A stretch of 22,103 nucleotides of DNA from JBJXGF01 sp046153015. Its GTDB lineage: Bacteria; Actinomycetota; Acidimicrobiia; Acidimicrobiales; CAIXPF01. The notes under the pieces are model-generated. The model was not told where the DNA came from. It was given only the letters and a program-made list of their open reading frames with translations, and did no database searches. Each line of letters opens with the position of its first letter. The stretch's first letter is position 1. Below, one piece after another: positions 20,832 to 22,103 of the stretch. The translations under genes were made by a program, and so were the position numbers. Where the stretch lies: contig JBJXGF010000379.1 in the NCBI GenBank assembly GCA_046153015.1, forward strand, positions 1 to 22,103. The letters are read 5' to 3'.

Positions 20832-21169
20832 TCAGCTCCACAACGAGCTGATCGGTGCGGCGATCGTGCCGTCGTCGAAGGTCAGCGTGAAGGGGCCGGT
20901 GTGCAGGAGCACGGTCGCCACCACGGCGTCGCCCATCTCCCGCCGCAGCCACCGCAGGCGCCGGGCGTCGTGAGGCTCCGGGGAGGAGGTGGCCGTGATC
21001 TCGATCACCGCGAGGCGCCGCGCGCCGACCTCGAGCACCAGGTCGATCTCGCGGCGGCCCTCGGCGGTGCGCAGATGATGCAGGCGCGGCGCCGGCGACA
21101 GCAACGCAACCTCCGCCCGCGCCTGCGCCACCACGAAGGTCTCGACCGCGCCGGCGCTGTTTAGGCTGC
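20832..21169 (-). pseudogene. C-terminal remnant of an AAA-type DUF4143 ATPase
   Basis: The frame encodes only the tail of DUF4143 ATPases: SAGAVETFVVAQARAEVALL, then HHLRTAEGRREIDLVLEVG with the PD-(D/E)xK-like EID, RRLAVIEITATSS (usually IEVKAS, so the lysine is Thr here), and VLLHTGPFTLTFDDGTIAAP. Full proteins are about 400 residues with an N-terminal AAA ATPase. Here everything before the tail is missing and the homology starts right after the acyl-carrier gene stop codon. The first in-frame start (GTG, 21134) lies inside the conserved region and has no ribosome site. It is best read as a decayed fragment, although a short expressed protein of about 100 residues cannot be excluded. Confidence 0.7.
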
Positions 21170-21412
21170 TCAGCCGGCCCGGGCGGCGTCGAGGTAGCGG
21201 ACCAGGCCGTCGAGGGTGCGCACGAGCGGGTAGTCGCGTTCGGGCACGGTGACCCCGAGGCGCTCCTCCAGGGCGGTGAGCAGGTTCAGGAAATCCATCG
21301 AGTCGAGGTCGCCCTGCTGCAGCAGGTCGCCCGCCGGGTCGAGCTCGGCGAGGGTCACGTCGGGGGCGATGTCGGCGAGGGCGTCGGTGATCACTGCGAG
21401 CGTGTCGCTCAT
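21170..21412 (-). CDS. Acyl carrier protein
   Basis: An 80-residue acidic four-helix carrier. The phosphopantetheine site is S38 in GDLDSMDFLNLL, preceded by DLLQQGDL as expected. The final helix DGLVRYLDAA is normal. Its ATG overlaps the stop of the 2-oxoacid dehydrogenase E2 gene (ATGA), so the two are translationally coupled and probably work together. This suggests that an acyl group made by a 2-oxoacid dehydrogenase-like complex is passed to this carrier (inference). It is not the primary fatty-acid ACP by context. The stop codon TGA lies within the small hairpin GGCTGAGCAGCC. Confidence 0.9.
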   Translation of the reverse strand: MSDTLAVITDALADIAPDVTLAELDPAGDLLQQGDLDSMDFLNLLTALEERLGVTVPERDYPLVRTLDGLVRYLDAARAG

Positions 21413-22103
21413 GCCTGCAAGCCTTCCGGTTGCTGGAGGGCGTCGTCGAGCGCGGCGAGGAGGGCGGCGCCCTGGCGGCCGTCGCTGGCCCGGTGGTCGG
21501 CCGAGAGGGTGGCGGTGACCACCGGGCGGACGGTGAGCATGCCCCGCTCGGCCCAGGGGCGCTCCCGCACGGCGCCGAAACCGATCAGCGCCACCTGCGG
21601 CGGGCTGATGACCCCGAACACGGCGCCGGCGCCGGCGTCGCCCAGGTTGGTCACCGTGATGGTGGGCGAGCTCACCTCGCTGGCCCGCAGCCGGCCCGCC
21701 CTGGCCCTCGTCACGAGGTCGCGCAGGGCCGCCATCAGCTCGTCGAGGCTCAACCCGTCGGCGCCCGGCAGGGCCGGGGCCACCAAGCCGCCGCCCCGCA
21801 GCGCCACCGCCACGCCGAGGTTCACCTCCTCGGCGGGCTGGAACGCGTCGTCGAGCCAGAAGCCGTTCAGGCGCGGGCAGCGCCGGGCGGCCCGCGCCGC
21901 CGCCTTGAGCAGCAGGGCGGCGGGCAGCAGCCGCCGGGCGGCGGGCCGCCCGGCGTTCTGCTCGGCCATCCACCCCAGCGCCGCCCCCAGGTCCACGTCG
22001 CGGCTCAGGTAGGAGTGCGGGATCTCCCGCTTGGAGCGCGCCATCAGGGCGGCGGTGGCGGCCCGCAGCGCATCGGCCCGTTCGGCCGTGCTGCGCCGCA
22101 CCG
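21409..22103 (-). CDS. 2-oxoacid dehydrogenase E2 acyltransferase, catalytic domain (5' end outside window)
   Basis: About 231 residues of the chloramphenicol-acetyltransferase-like catalytic domain are visible. ALMARSKREIPHSYLSRDVD is the usual domain start, PRLNGFWLDD and VNLGVAVALRGGGLVAPAL follow, and TITVTNLGDAGAGAVFGVISPPQ is the conserved core. The active-site motif is DHRASDG (His and Asp present) near the C-terminus. The frame is open to the window edge, so lipoyl and E3-binding domains may lie upstream; they cannot be seen. It would transfer an acyl group from lipoyl (or another carrier) to CoA or, given the coupled acyl carrier protein, to phosphopantetheine. The substrate is not known. 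Confidence 0.9.
   Translation of the reverse strand, partial: VRRSTAERADALRAATAALMARSKREIPHSYLSRDVDLGAALGWMAEQNAGRPAARRLLPAALLLKAAARAARRCPRLNGFWLDDAFQPAEEVNLGVAVALRGGGLVAPALPGADGLSLDELMAALRDLVTRARAGRLRASEVSSPTITVTNLGDAGAGAVFGVISPPQVALIGFGAVRERPWAERGMLTVRPVVTATLSADHRASDGRQGAALLAALDDALQQPEGLQA

Overview
The window is very GC-rich DNA with densely packed genes on both strands. A UsfX/RsbW-SigF type partner-switching module, H-NOX signalling, N-acyl-D-amino-acid deacylase, OsmC and CsoR-type genes together suggest an actinobacterium, possibly Acidimicrobiia-like. The lineage is inference from gene style and composition only. I see no complete IS element, prophage, CRISPR array, rRNA or tRNA.

Layout. 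1-1.3 kb: the end of a minus-strand polysaccharide-type operon (a GT4 glycosyltransferase and the first codons of the next gene). 1.4-2.9 kb: a MerR regulator divergent from a tandem-domain universal stress protein. 2.9-5.3 kb: an amidohydrolase of the N-acyl-D-amino-acid deacylase type, divergent from an OsmC-like protein. 5.26-5.64 kb: four tandem copies of an 88-91 bp palindromic repeat with no gene in it. 5.8-10.6 kb, minus strand: a compact gene set in the order H-NOX haem sensor, PrmC/HemK-type methyltransferase, HNOBA-PAS-GGDEF-EAL protein, haem-oxygenase-like diiron enzyme. The first three are coupled by TGATG and GTGA stop/start overlaps, and the fourth follows 50 bp later. 10.86-13.2 kb, plus strand, divergent: a membrane PAS-GGDEF-EAL protein. 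13.16-14.45 kb: a VOC-fold protein and an SDR oxidoreductase, each near repeats of the same family. 14.6-16.15 kb: an rsbV-rsbW-sigF operon, with a second HATPase regulator diverging from it. 16.86-18.73 kb: an FtsH-family protease. 18.7-20.8 kb: a CsoR/CstR-family repressor, a small acidic protein and a second amidohydrolase. 20.83-22.1 kb: a remnant of a DUF4143 ATPase, then an acyl carrier protein coupled to a 2-oxoacid dehydrogenase E2 catalytic domain that runs off the window.

The strongest candidate for an undescribed system is the 5.8-13.2 kb region. It looks like a nitric-oxide-sensing cyclic-di-GMP module: a stand-alone H-NOX with an apolar distal pocket, its expected HNOBA-bearing partner with intact GGDEF and EAL sites, a PrmC-like methyltransferase wedged between them with overlapping codons, and a diiron oxygenase whose ligand spacing resembles N-oxygenases. 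A second c-di-GMP enzyme shares the divergent promoter region. The second unusual feature is a modular palindromic repeat family whose first hairpin contains the stop codon of the preceding gene at three or four separate loci.
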